This document shows, piece after piece, positions 51,069 to 59,468 of a stretch of 64,000 nt of DNA (its first letter is position 1; every line of letters starts with the position of its first letter). Location: assembly GCF_019375475.1 (NCBI RefSeq), contig NZ_JAHXGQ010000003.1, positions 822,687 to 886,686 on the forward strand. Reading direction: 5' to 3'. The notes beneath the pieces are model-generated. The model did not search any database. It was not told the origin of the DNA and saw nothing but the letters and a program-made list of their open reading frames with translations. A program made the position numbers and the translations under genes. Origin of the DNA: Saccharothrix obliqua. Its GTDB lineage: Bacteria > Actinomycetota > Actinomycetes > Mycobacteriales > Pseudonocardiaceae.

Positions 51069-51787
51069 CGCGGCTCGAAGCCGACGCGGTGCCGGGTGCT
51101 TTCGACGGCGCGGCGCGTGGCTACGACGTGCTGGTCGGCCTGAACCCCGGCTACCACGCGGCGTTGCGCCGCTCGGCACGCGCGTTGCGGCTGCCCGCGT
51201 CCGGTGCCCGGGTGCTCGACCTGGGTTGCGGCACCGGTGCCTCCACGGCGGCGCTGCTCTCCGTCGCGCCCGGCGCGGAGGTCGTCGCGGTCGACGCGTC
51301 GGCCGGGATGCTGGCCCGCGCCCGCCGGAAACCGTGGCCGGGCGGGGTCTCGTTCGTGCACGCGCGGGCCGAGGACCTGGCGGAGGCGGGCGTGACCGGG
51401 CCGTTCGACGCCGTGTTCGCCGCCTACCTGGTGCGCAACCTGCCCGATCCGGACCCGACCCTGCGCGTGGTGCGCGACCTGCTGCGGCCCGGCGGCCGGT
51501 TCGTCGCGCACGAGTTCTCGGTCGCCGACTCACCGGTGCGGACCGCCGTCTGGACGGCGGTGTGCTGGTCGGTGGTGATACCCGCCGGGTGGGTCGTGAC
51601 CCGCGACGCGCGCCTCTACACCTACCTGTGGCGCAGCGTGCTGCGGTTCGACGGGGTGGGTGCGTTGCGGGACCGGTTGCGGGCCAACGGGTTCACCGAC
51701 GTCCGCACCGTCACCGCGCGTGGCTGGCAGCGCGGGATCGCGCACGCGTTCATCGGTCACGCACCGGGAGGGGACGACCGTGGGTGA
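51065..51787 (+). CDS. crtT: SAM-dependent methyltransferase, CrtT-like
   Basis: This 240-residue UbiE-type methyltransferase has motif I VLDLGCGTGASTAALL, motif II-like VVAVDASAGMLARAR, and FDAVFAAYLVRNLPDP. In streptomycete isorenieratene clusters a methyltransferase gene crtT sits between the cyclase and crtU, as here. Its exact role in aromatic carotenoid formation is unsettled. GTG 51065 overlaps the crtYd stop by 4 bp. Its stop codon lies inside the first of the 63-bp tandem repeats that begin crtU. Confidence 0.82.
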   Translation: MTRLEADAVPGAFDGAARGYDVLVGLNPGYHAALRRSARALRLPASGARVLDLGCGTGASTAALLSVAPGAEVVAVDASAGMLARARRKPWPGGVSFVHARAEDLAEAGVTGPFDAVFAAYLVRNLPDPDPTLRVVRDLLRPGGRFVAHEFSVADSPVRTAVWTAVCWSVVIPAGWVVTRDARLYTYLWRSVLRFDGVGALRDRLRANGFTDVRTVTARGWQRGIAHAFIGHAPGGDDRG

Positions 51788-53438
51788 TCGCAAAGCCGCG
51801 CGGGTCGCTCCGGTGTCCGGCCGACGGTCCTTCGATGCGCCCGTGGGTGATCGCAAAGCCGCGCGGGTCGCTCCGGTGCCCGGCCGACGGTCCTTCGATG
51901 CGCCCGCGGGTGATCGCAGAGCCGTACGGATCGCTCCGGTGCCCGGTCGACCGTCCTTCGCCGCCGACGCGCCCGTGGTCGTCGTCGTGGGCGGCGGCAT
52001 CGCCGGGCTGGCCGCGGCGGTGCCGCTGGCCGAACGCGGTGCGCGGGTGGTGTTGCTGGAGCGGGAGGACTACCTGGGCGGCCGGGTCGGCGGCTGGCCC
52101 ACCCGGCTCGCGGACGGCAGCCCGGCCACCATGACACGCGGTTTCCACGCCTTCTTCCGCCAGTATTACAACCTGCGCGACCTGCTCCGCCGCGCCGACC
52201 CGGGCGGCAGCGCGCTGGTGGGGCTGCCGGACTACCCGCTGTGGCACGCCGACGGGCACCGCGACGGCTTCGCCGGCCTGCCGACCGCCGTGCCGTGGAA
52301 CGCGCTGGCGTTCCTGGTGCGCAGCCCCACGTTCCGCTGGCGCGACCTGCGGGACGTGGCCGCGCGGGCGGCGCTGCCGCTGCTGGACGTGTCGGTGCCC
52401 CGCACCTACCACGAACTCGACGGCCTCGACGCCGCCGAGTACCTGGCCCGGCTGCGCTTCCCGCCCGCCGCGCACGCGTTGGCGTTCGAGGTGTTCTCGC
52501 GGAGCTTCTTCGCCCACCCGACCCGCATGTCCGCCGCCGAGCTGGTGACGATGTTCCACATCTACTTCCTCGGCTCCGGCGAGGGACTGCTGTTCGACGT
52601 GGCCGCCGACCCGTTCCCGCACGGCATGTGGGACCCGCTGGGCAGGCGGCTGGTGGAGCTGGGCGCGTCGGTCCGCACCGGTGTCGAGGTGTCGCACGTG
52701 ACCCGCGGCGGGTCGCGCCGGTTCACCGTCCACACCGCGACCGGTGGTGTCGACGCGGACGCCGTGGTGCTCGCCGCCGACGTACGCGGGCTGCGTGGCA
52801 TCGTGGCGGACTCTCCCGACCTGGGCGACGCGCGGTGGCGCGCGGACATCGCCCGCCTGGAGACCGCGCCGCCGTTCCTGGTGTCCCGCTACTGGCTGGA
52901 CCGCCCGGTCGCACCGGACCGCCCCGGCTTCGTCGGCACCAGCGGCTACGGGCCGTTGGACAACATCTCCGTGCTCGACCGGTACGAGCACGAGGCACGG
53001 GCGTGGGCGGCCCGCACCGGTGGTTCGGTGGTCGAGCTGCACGGTTACTCGCTGCCGTCCGATGTGGACGCCGACGTGACGCGGAAGTCGTTGTGGGAAC
53101 AGCTCCACGCGGTCTACCCGGAAACCCGGGCCGCGGGGGTCGTCGACGAGCGGCACGAGCTGCGTGCCGACTGCCCGCTGTTCCCGCCGGGCAGCCACCC
53201 GCACCGGCCCCGGGTCACGACACCCGACCCGTTCCTGGTGCTGGCGGGGGACCTGGTCCGGATCGACCTGCCGGTGGCCCTCATGGAACGCGCGGCGACC
53301 ACCGGCTACGCCGCCGCGAACCACCTGCTCGGCCGCTGGGGCGTGGCGGGCACGCCGATCCGGGCCGTGCCCACCGCGGGCCGGTCGCCCCTGCTGCGTG
53401 CGATCGCCCGCCGTTGGGGCCGCAACCCGGTGCCGTGA
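51780..53438 (+). CDS. crtU: Carotene desaturase/methyltransferase, CrtU type (aromatic ring formation)
   Basis: This 552-residue flavoprotein has three N-terminal repeats of 21 residues (VGDRKAARVAPVSGRRSFDAP type, residues 1-64). A FAD motif VVVVVGGGIAGLAAAVPLAE and the CrtU-typical TRGFHAFFRQYYNLRDLLRR follow. Such enzymes convert beta-carotene beta-rings to phi-rings, giving isorenieratene. The core begins near residue 64, so the repeated N-terminal extension is unusual. GTG 51780 overlaps the crtT stop; a second GTG at 51843 starts the second repeat identically and could also be used. The protein is unlikely to be the phytoene desaturase CrtI. Confidence 0.85.
   Translation: MGDRKAARVAPVSGRRSFDAPVGDRKAARVAPVPGRRSFDAPAGDRRAVRIAPVPGRPSFAADAPVVVVVGGGIAGLAAAVPLAERGARVVLLEREDYLGGRVGGWPTRLADGSPATMTRGFHAFFRQYYNLRDLLRRADPGGSALVGLPDYPLWHADGHRDGFAGLPTAVPWNALAFLVRSPTFRWRDLRDVAARAALPLLDVSVPRTYHELDGLDAAEYLARLRFPPAAHALAFEVFSRSFFAHPTRMSAAELVTMFHIYFLGSGEGLLFDVAADPFPHGMWDPLGRRLVELGASVRTGVEVSHVTRGGSRRFTVHTATGGVDADAVVLAADVRGLRGIVADSPDLGDARWRADIARLETAPPFLVSRYWLDRPVAPDRPGFVGTSGYGPLDNISVLDRYEHEARAWAARTGGSVVELHGYSLPSDVDADVTRKSLWEQLHAVYPETRAAGVVDERHELRADCPLFPPGSHPHRPRVTTPDPFLVLAGDLVRIDLPVALMERAATTGYAAANHLLGRWGVAGTPIRAVPTAGRSPLLRAIARRWGRNPVP
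51781..51969. repeat. 63-bp tandem repeat, three units, at crtT/crtU junction
   Basis: Units begin at 51781, 51844 and 51907. The first two differ at one base in 63; the third is diverged. The unit begins TGGGTGATCGCAAAGCCGCG and encodes 21 residues in the crtU frame. The first copy contains the crtT stop codon, so the duplication has not disturbed crtT. Two of the units bring a GTG start codon with them. Confidence 0.85.
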
Positions 53439-53465
53439 GGGGCGGGGTCGTCGGGTCGCGGCCCG

Positions 53466-54437
53466 TCAGCCGGGGAAGCGGCCGGTGCTGCGCAGTGCGT
53501 AGCGGCGTTCGGCGTAGGCGAGGTCGTCACGCCACAGCCGGGCCGCCGCCCACCGCATCACCGGCCGCAGCAGCGGCGCGGCCGGTCGGGCGACGGCGAA
53601 CCCGCGGCGCGTCGAGTGGGCGACCGTCGCCTCCACCACGGCGGTGCGCGGCACGCCGTCCGGACCGGACCCCAGCGGCGTGGCGTGGGTTTCCACCACG
53701 CTGCCCTCGCCCTCGCCGGACACGATGCGCATCACCACCGTTCGCGGCCCGGGGCAGGTGAACTCCGCCACCACCGGCACCCCGACTCGCCCCGCCAGCC
53801 GGAACGTCACCTCCACCAGGAACCGGTCGTCGGTCTCGGTTGCCGAGCCGACCACGCGCAGGTTCGCGAACGAGTACGGGTGGAACCACGCGCCGTGCCA
53901 GGGGTCCAGCCGGTTCGCCACCACGTCCTCCGGCTCGCAGCGCCCCACCTCCGTCATCACGGCGTCGACCGCCCCGCGCCCGGGGCGCCCCACCCGCACC
54001 GGCTCGGGCAGCGGCTCCTCGCCGCCCACCTCGTCCAGCCGCACCCACGCCAGCACGCCGTCGTCGTGCGCCGGGTACGGGCTCCACCCGCCGAACTTCC
54101 CGCCCGCCAACGCCAACCCGTGCCACCGGCACACCAGCCGCCCCTGGTGGACGGCGCCGTCGCACAGCGGCGCGCCCAGGTGCGGGCACGCGCCCGGACC
54201 GGCCAGCAGCCGACCGTCCGCGCCACGCCACAGCACGACCTCGCGCCCGGCCACGGTCCGCCCGAACGGCCGGTCCCGCCGCACCTCCCGGCTCGCGCCG
54301 ACGACGAACCAGTTGCCGGACGGCTTGGCCTGCGCCCGCTTCACGGCGGCCTCGATCAGGGCGGGCCGGGCGTCCCGCCAGGTCGGTTCCTGCTCGGGCC
54401 ACGGCCGGTCGCGGAAAAGGCGCAGCGGAAGGGGCAT
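53466..54437 (-). CDS. Rieske [2Fe-2S] protein of the carotenoid cluster
   Basis: This 323-residue protein has a Rieske centre: CPHLGAPLCDG (Cys-x-His) and CRWHGLAL (Cys-x2-His), at residues ~100-130. The C-terminal part is a START-like or oxygenase-like domain without an obvious mononuclear iron triad. ATG 54437 has GGAGG 8 nt upstream. It lies 22 bp after crtB in the same operon, so it is likely part of the carotenoid pathway, perhaps as a ring or end-group oxygenase. Similar Rieske genes occur next to crtB in actinobacteria. The reaction is unknown. Confidence 0.75.
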   Translation of the reverse strand: MPLPLRLFRDRPWPEQEPTWRDARPALIEAAVKRAQAKPSGNWFVVGASREVRRDRPFGRTVAGREVVLWRGADGRLLAGPGACPHLGAPLCDGAVHQGRLVCRWHGLALAGGKFGGWSPYPAHDDGVLAWVRLDEVGGEEPLPEPVRVGRPGRGAVDAVMTEVGRCEPEDVVANRLDPWHGAWFHPYSFANLRVVGSATETDDRFLVEVTFRLAGRVGVPVVAEFTCPGPRTVVMRIVSGEGEGSVVETHATPLGSGPDGVPRTAVVEATVAHSTRRGFAVARPAAPLLRPVMRWAAARLWRDDLAYAERRYALRSTGRFPG

Positions 54438-54459
54438 CGGGTGGTCCTCCGGGTAGCGG

Positions 54460-55386
54460 TCAGCCCGCCAGGGCGGCGCGGGCGAACGCGGGCAGCGCCA
54501 CGGCGAGCCGCCCACGCGCGGACACCACGACGCGCCGCGACAGGATGTCGTAGTCGGCTTCTTCGATCAGGTCCAGGATGCGCCCGTACAGCCGGTACGC
54601 GGTGTCCACGCACGGCCGCGACCGGGGCGCGAGCATCGCCACCCCGGGCCACGCGTCCCGGTACACCGCGCGCGTGCGGGCCACCTGGTGCGCCAGCGCC
54701 CGGCGGATGCGCGGGTCGGTGCGCCCGGTGCGGCGCGACCACGCCAGCAGCGCCCGGTCCACACCGAACGCGGCGAGTTCGTCGGCGGGCAGGTACACGC
54801 GACCCCGGTCGAGGTCTTCGCCGACGTCGCGCAGGAAGTTGGTCAGCTGGAACGCCACCCCGAGCGCGGCGGCTGCCGGCTCGGCCTCGGCCCGCGGCAC
54901 GCAGGTGCCCAGCACCGGCAGCACCTGGAGCCCGATGACGGCCGCCGACCCGTGCACGTACCGCGCGAGCGCCGCGTCGTCCGGGTAGTCGGTGACGGTC
55001 AGGTCCATCCGCATGGACGTCATGAAGTCGTGGAAGTGGCGGTGCGGGATGTCGTAGCGGCGTGCGGTGTCCACCACGGCCGCCACCACCGGGTCCTCGC
55101 TGTCGCCGGCGGCGAGTCCCGCGGTGAGGGCGTCGTCCACGCGTGCCAGCTCGGCGGCGCGCTGCCCGGGTGCGCGGCCGTCGCCCACCTCGTCCACGAT
55201 GTCGTCGGCCCAGCGCGCGAACCCGTACAACGCGTGCACCGCGGGCCGCTGCCGCGGGCTGAGCAGCCGGGTCGCGAGGTAGTACGTCCGCCCGTGCACG
55301 GCGTTCAACTCCCGGCAACGCCGGTACGCCGCGCGCAGCCGCGGGTCGCCGACACCGGCTGCGTCGAGTTCGCGGTCTGCGGACAT
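54460..55386 (-). CDS. crtB: Phytoene synthase
   Basis: This 308-residue squalene/phytoene synthase has the Asp-rich motifs [13 protein letters not shown] and [20 protein letters not shown]. It condenses two geranylgeranyl diphosphates to phytoene. ATG 55386 gives [10 protein letters not shown]; an upstream in-frame codon at 55443 lies in the divergent promoter region. It heads the two-gene operon crtB-Rieske and is divergent from crtE. Confidence 0.93.
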   Translation of the reverse strand: MSADRELDAAGVGDPRLRAAYRRCRELNAVHGRTYYLATRLLSPRQRPAVHALYGFARWADDIVDEVGDGRAPGQRAAELARVDDALTAGLAAGDSEDPVVAAVVDTARRYDIPHRHFHDFMTSMRMDLTVTDYPDDAALARYVHGSAAVIGLQVLPVLGTCVPRAEAEPAAAALGVAFQLTNFLRDVGEDLDRGRVYLPADELAAFGVDRALLAWSRRTGRTDPRIRRALAHQVARTRAVYRDAWPGVAMLAPRSRPCVDTAYRLYGRILDLIEEADYDILSRRVVVSARGRLAVALPAFARAALAG

Positions 55387-55560
55387 CGGGCGCGGTTCCT
55401 TCCCGTTCGGACCCGGTGGGTTCGAACCCGTGCGGAGGGGCATTCCCCTCCCACGCTAGGGGCGCGCGAACCGTCCCGCACAACGGACGGCGCTCGTCGT
55501 GCGGCGGGGACGTGGCGCTGCTTAGCTCGATGACGACCGTGGCACGTTGGAGGAGGCGGC
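55387..55560. promoter_or_regulatory. Divergent crtB/crtE promoter region with two palindromes
   Basis: Two symmetrical elements lie close together. A perfect 12-bp palindrome GGGTTCGAACCC is at 55418-55429, and an inverted repeat GGAGGGG-CATT-CCCCTCC is at 55434-55451. GGAGGAGG at ~55550 is the crtE ribosome-binding site. These may control carotenoid genes, for example in response to light or redox, but this is inferred only. Confidence 0.5.
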
Positions 55561-56655
55561 ATGTCGTTGGCGAGCGCGGTCGACCCATGCGCGGAACACC
55601 CGCTCGACGACGTGCTGCCCCGGCGGCTGGATGCTGAGCTGGCGGCGTTCCTGCGCCGTCGGCCGGGCGTCGACGCGGCGGCCGAACTGGTCGGCGAACT
55701 GGCCGACCTGGTGCTGGCGGGCGGCAAGCGGCTGCGGCCGACGTTCGCGTGGTGGGGTTGGCGCGCGGCGGGCGGCGAGTCGCACGGGCCGGGCGCGGAA
55801 GCGGTGCTGCGGGCGCTGGTCGCGCTGGAACTGCTCCAGGCGTGCGCCCTGGTGCACGACGACGTCATGGACCGCTCCGCCACGCGCCGGGGTCGGGCCA
55901 CCGCGCACCGCGCGTTCGCCGCACGCCACCGCCGCGGCCGGTGGGCCGGCGACGCCGACCACTACGGGGACTGCGCGGCGATCCTGGTCGGCGACCTGGC
56001 GTTGGCGTGGGCGGACGACGCGTTGGTGACGGCCGGGTTGCCCGCCGCCGCGCTGGGGCGGGCGTGGGAGCCGTGGCGGGCCATGCGGACGGAGATGATC
56101 GCCGGGCAGCACCTGGACCTGCTGGCGGGTGCGCGGCGTGTGGAGTCGGTGGAGGGCGCCCTGCGCGTGGCGCGCCTGAAAACCGCGTCGTACACCGTGC
56201 AGCGGCCCCTGCACCTCGGCGCGGCCCTGGCCGACGCGCCACCAGCGGTGACCGCGGCGTTGTGCGCGTTCGGCCGGGACGTCGGGGTGGCGTACCAGTT
56301 GCGCGACGACCTGCTGGGCGTGTTCGGCGACGAGGGCGTGACCGGCAAACCGGTGGGGGAGGACCTGCGGGAGGGCAAGCGGACCACGCTGGTGGCCACG
56401 GCCGTCGAACTGGCCCGCGCCGCCGGTCGGCCGGAAGCCGTGCGGGAGTTGCGCGACTGCCTCGACGGCGGCGTGGTCGACGGGGGAGCGGTGCGGGCGC
56501 TGCTGGTCGACCTGGGCGCGGTCGCGGCGGTGGAGCGGCGGATCGCGGCACTGACCGCGCGGGGCCTCCGGGTGCTCGACCGCACGCCGATCGACGCCGT
56601 GGCGCGGGGCAGGTTGGTGGAGCTGGCGGCGAAGGCGACCACACGGCGGCGTTGA
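55561..56655 (+). CDS. crtE: Geranylgeranyl diphosphate synthase
   Basis: This 364-residue polyprenyl synthetase has the first Asp-rich motif LVHDDVMDRSATRRG and the second QLRDDLLGVFGDEGVTGKPVGEDL. GGKRLRPTFAWWGW is the upstream substrate-binding motif. It supplies the C20 diphosphate for crtB. It has a strong ribosome-binding site and is divergent from crtB. Chain length (C20) is inferred from context. The 250 bp after it (56656-56905) show no gene. Confidence 0.93.
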   Translation: MSLASAVDPCAEHPLDDVLPRRLDAELAAFLRRRPGVDAAAELVGELADLVLAGGKRLRPTFAWWGWRAAGGESHGPGAEAVLRALVALELLQACALVHDDVMDRSATRRGRATAHRAFAARHRRGRWAGDADHYGDCAAILVGDLALAWADDALVTAGLPAAALGRAWEPWRAMRTEMIAGQHLDLLAGARRVESVEGALRVARLKTASYTVQRPLHLGAALADAPPAVTAALCAFGRDVGVAYQLRDDLLGVFGDEGVTGKPVGEDLREGKRTTLVATAVELARAAGRPEAVRELRDCLDGGVVDGGAVRALLVDLGAVAAVERRIAALTARGLRVLDRTPIDAVARGRLVELAAKATTRRR

Positions 56656-56905
56656 GCGAGCGGCGGCGAAGGCGGCCCGGTGGGCGATCAGCGGCGATCG
56701 GCCCGGCGGTGCCGGTGCCTCGACTATCCACAGTGGACGCTCAAGCGCCTGGCCGGGTCGCCGGTCATCGGCGGCTCGCGAACCCTCCGACAGGTCGGTC
56801 CCGGGAGCAGCTTCATCACTCTTCGTGACCCGCTGCGGTCCGTTCCGTCACGAGCCGGGCGCGGCCAACCCGTTTGAAGACTGGATTTCCGGGAATCTGG
56901 GTCCT

Positions 56906-57553
56906 ATGTGGCTCTGGAGACCGCCTGGGGTGTACCGCCCGCAGGACGACACGTGGCTGGTGGCCGAAGCACTGGCCGAAGCGGGTGTGCCGGCGGGTGC
57001 GAGCGTCCTCGACGCGTGCACGGGCACCGGTGCGTTGGGCGTGGTGGCCGGACTGGCCGGCGCGGGTGAGGTGACCGCGGTGGACATCAGCCGGCGCGCG
57101 GTGGCCGCCGCGCGGGTCAACGGGTGGGTGAGCGGCACCCGCGTGCGGGCGCTGCGCGCTGATTTCGGGGCACTGGTGGGGTGGCGGAGGTTCGACGTGG
57201 TGTTGTCGAACCCGCCGTACGTGCCCAGCGCCCACGACACGCCCAGAGGTCGCGCCAGAGCGTGGGACGCGGGACGGGACGGGCGGTCGGTGCTGGACCG
57301 CCTGTGCGCGACCCTGCCGTTCCTGCTGACGGAGCAGGGGATGGCGTTGATCGTCCACTCCGAGCTGTGCGACGAGGAGCTGACGTTGCGCCAGTTGCGT
57401 GACGGCGGGCTGAAGGCGGCGGTCGTCGCGCGGCGGACCGTCCCGTACGGGCGGGTGTTGCGCGGGCGCGCGAAGTGGTTGCGCGACAACGGGTACACCA
57501 CGGCCGGTCCCGACGTGGAGGAGTTGGTGGTGATCCGTGCGGACGTCGCGTGA
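56906..57553 (+). CDS. HemK2-like N5-glutamine/methyltransferase family protein
   Basis: This 215-residue class I methyltransferase has SVLDACTGTGALGVVAG (motif I) and the NPPY signature VVLSNPPYVPSAHDTP of release-factor-type or N6-adenine methyltransferases. The N-terminus PPGVYRPQDDTWLVAEALA is like HemK2. ATG 56906 is chosen for this reason. The substrate is not clear; the housekeeping PrmC is usually elsewhere. The gene overlaps the CDGSH gene by 17 bp and precedes a diiron protein, suggesting a small coordinated set. Confidence 0.78.
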   Translation: MWLWRPPGVYRPQDDTWLVAEALAEAGVPAGASVLDACTGTGALGVVAGLAGAGEVTAVDISRRAVAAARVNGWVSGTRVRALRADFGALVGWRRFDVVLSNPPYVPSAHDTPRGRARAWDAGRDGRSVLDRLCATLPFLLTEQGMALIVHSELCDEELTLRQLRDGGLKAAVVARRTVPYGRVLRGRAKWLRDNGYTTAGPDVEELVVIRADVA

Positions 57554-57731
57554 CAAGCGCCGGGTCACCGTGGTGCCCGGCGGCCCCGTGCTCGTGGAAG
57601 GCCCCGTCGAGCTGGTCATGGAGGACGGCACGGTCGTGGAGTCGGACCGGTTCGTCGTCGCGGTGTGCGCGTGCCGCCGCAGCAAGCGCTACCCGTGGTG
57701 CGACACCAGTCACCGCGCCCGGCGGCGGTGA
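57537..57731 (+). CDS. CDGSH-type iron-sulfur protein (CDTSH variant)
   Basis: This 64-residue protein ends in CACRRSKRYPWCDTSHR, fitting the C-x-C-x2-S-x3-P-x-C-D-x-S-H zinc-finger-like [2Fe-2S] motif of CDGSH proteins, with Thr replacing the usual Gly. The Cys3-His1 ligands are all present. GTG 57537 overlaps the upstream methyltransferase. Such small proteins act in iron or redox control. It is next to the haem-oxygenase-like diiron gene (convergent), a recurrent association. Confidence 0.82.
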   Translation: MRTSRDKRRVTVVPGGPVLVEGPVELVMEDGTVVESDRFVVAVCACRRSKRYPWCDTSHRARRR

Positions 57732-57749
57732 CCGGCGTCGCCGGACGCC

Positions 57750-58751
57750 TCACACCGGCCGGATCAGCGAGCTGCGCCCGACCGCCCACGCGCCCAGCAG
57801 GTGGTCGGCCAGCCGCTGTTCCAGCAGCTCGGTGGCCCGCACGCCGAACACCACGGAATCGACCAGTTCCGGTTCCCGCGCCACGAGGTCGCCCACGACG
57901 TCGTGCCGCATCACCTGCTCGTGCACGGCGTCCGCCTCGATGTGCTCGGTGAAGAACTCGACGCAGTCCGGGTGCGCGTTCATCCGCCGCAACGCCTTGG
58001 CCATCCGCGTGGCGCTGGGCGCGGTGGAGATCTCGGCCGCCGCGAAGTGACCCACCAGCGCACCGCGCAAGCCCCGGTGCAGGCCGCACATGGACATCAG
58101 GTTCACCGTCGCCAGCATCGGCGCGGGCACGTGGTCGAGGTAGTGCAGGTAACCCGGCTCCAGCCCCGCGCCGGTGAGCAGCCGCGCGTACAGCTGCGAG
58201 TGCATCCGGTCGTCGCGCCCACCGCCGAACTCGTCGAACTCCACGGCCACCAGCGCCGCCTTCGCCCGGCCGGTGAGGCGGGGGATGACCCACGCGTGCG
58301 GGTCGGCTTCCTTCAGGTGGTAGATGGACCGGTGGACCAGGTACTCCCGCATCTGCCACCACTCGCCGCGGTCACGCAGGTGGTGGCTCACGCCGTGCCC
58401 GTCCACGGGTTCCACCAGCAGTTCGTCCAGCACCTCGCCGATGTCGGCGCGGCCGGGCAGCTCGGCGTGCAGGGCGTCGCGGAAGACGCCCTCCAGCGCG
58501 GTCCGCAACCGGATCAGCTCCGGTTCCCACTCCCAGTCCGCTGACACGTCGCGGAAACCCCGGTAGTGCAGCTCGTAGCACACGTGCAGGGCCAGTTGGA
58601 GGTCCTCACCGTGCGGGTCGGCACGCCGCGCCTCCTCGACGGCGAAGCGGGCGGGCGGCGCGGAGCGCAGGGCGGTGATGACGGCGTCGGACACGGGGCC
58701 GCGCGGTGCGGGCAGCGCGGCGGTTTCCAAACCTTGCAGCATTCGGGTCAC
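57750..58751 (-). CDS. Iron-containing redox enzyme family protein (haem-oxygenase-like diiron)
   Basis: This 333-residue all-helical protein has diiron-type ligand patterns [19 protein letters not shown] and [15 protein letters not shown], as in the haem-oxygenase-like diiron oxidase fold. Members oxidise or cleave small substrates such as fatty acids or amino-acid derivatives. The substrate here is unknown. It converges on the CDGSH gene with 18 bp between them; the latter might supply electrons or iron-sulfur chemistry. The product is soluble. Confidence 0.82.
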   Translation of the reverse strand: MTRMLQGLETAALPAPRGPVSDAVITALRSAPPARFAVEEARRADPHGEDLQLALHVCYELHYRGFRDVSADWEWEPELIRLRTALEGVFRDALHAELPGRADIGEVLDELLVEPVDGHGVSHHLRDRGEWWQMREYLVHRSIYHLKEADPHAWVIPRLTGRAKAALVAVEFDEFGGGRDDRMHSQLYARLLTGAGLEPGYLHYLDHVPAPMLATVNLMSMCGLHRGLRGALVGHFAAAEISTAPSATRMAKALRRMNAHPDCVEFFTEHIEADAVHEQVMRHDVVGDLVAREPELVDSVVFGVRATELLEQRLADHLLGAWAVGRSSLIRPV

Positions 58752-58838
58752 GACGGCGGGTTACCCGGTTCCGCCGGGACGACGCACATCGACGCCGTCC
58801 GGTCCACCACACCGACCCGGACTCCCGGGAGGCGGTGG

Positions 58839-59312
58839 TCACGCGGCACGGGTGCGGTCGGACGCGGGCCACACGTACGGCAGGTCCGGCGGCACGTCCG
58901 GGAAGAGCGGTCCGTAGTGGGCGGGGTCCTTGCGCACCAGTGCCGACCGGTGGCTGCGGTGCAACGCGTCGTCGCCCAGCCACGGCGGCAGGTCGCCCGC
59001 CGCCGCCAGCTCGGCCTGGTCGCGGACCGGCCGGTCACCGCGTGCCTCGACCAGCCCGGCGCGCAACGTGGCGGCACACGTGTCGGCGTGCCCGAGCGCG
59101 CACCACACGGCGCACACCTCCAGGCCGTACCGGACCAGCGCCTCCTCGTACCCGGTCCACATCTTGACCGCCGGGTGGTGCCGCCACCCGTAGCCGGGCA
59201 CGACCAGCCCCCGCAACACCTGGATCGCCTCGACCCGCTGCTTGCCCAACCGCCGCCGGTCCAGCAGCCGCGCGGTCGTGGCGAAGTCGGGATCGGGCAG
59301 GAACGTCTGCAT
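58839..59312 (-). CDS. MSMEG_6728-family protein (pyrimidine-dimer glycosylase-like)
   Basis: This 157-residue protein starts [20 protein letters not shown] and has [15 protein letters not shown] and [11 protein letters not shown], typical of the MSMEG_6728 family related to small DNA glycosylase-like proteins. The function is not established. ATG 59312 was chosen; upstream ATG within the same frame is possible. It is divergent from dnaE with a 156-bp gap that has a palindrome at 59374-59392. Confidence 0.75.
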   Translation of the reverse strand: MQTFLPDPDFATTARLLDRRRLGKQRVEAIQVLRGLVVPGYGWRHHPAVKMWTGYEEALVRYGLEVCAVWCALGHADTCAATLRAGLVEARGDRPVRDQAELAAAGDLPPWLGDDALHRSHRSALVRKDPAHYGPLFPDVPPDLPYVWPASDRTRAA

Positions 59313-59373
59313 GTCCACCGGGTACCCGTTCCGCCGCCCGGGCACCCGCGTGCCGACCGCCGCGGAGCAGCGG

Positions 59374-59392
59374 CGACAACCCGCGGTTGTCG
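59374..59392. promoter_or_regulatory. Palindrome in the divergent MSMEG_6728/dnaE region
   Basis: CGACAACC (59374-59381) and GGTTGTCG (59385-59392) form a perfect 8-bp inverted repeat with a 3-bp spacer. It lies between the DNA-repair-like gene and dnaE and is not a LexA box (no CGAAC-N4-GTTCG). It may be an operator for one or both genes. Confidence 0.5.
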
Positions 59393-59468
59393 AATTGGGC
59401 GTGTCGTTTGTTTGACCGCCCGCCGCTGCTTCGTTGAAATGGGCGCTCCCGCGCTTCGGAGGTGTCGT

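Noticed and set aside
51780..53438. Phytoene desaturase CrtI
   Set aside because: The FHAFFRQYYNLR segment and the crtY-crtT neighbours fit CrtU instead.
55418..55429. tRNA T-arm-like sequence GGGTTCGAACCC
   Set aside because: No matching acceptor, D or anticodon arms; better explained as an operator palindrome.
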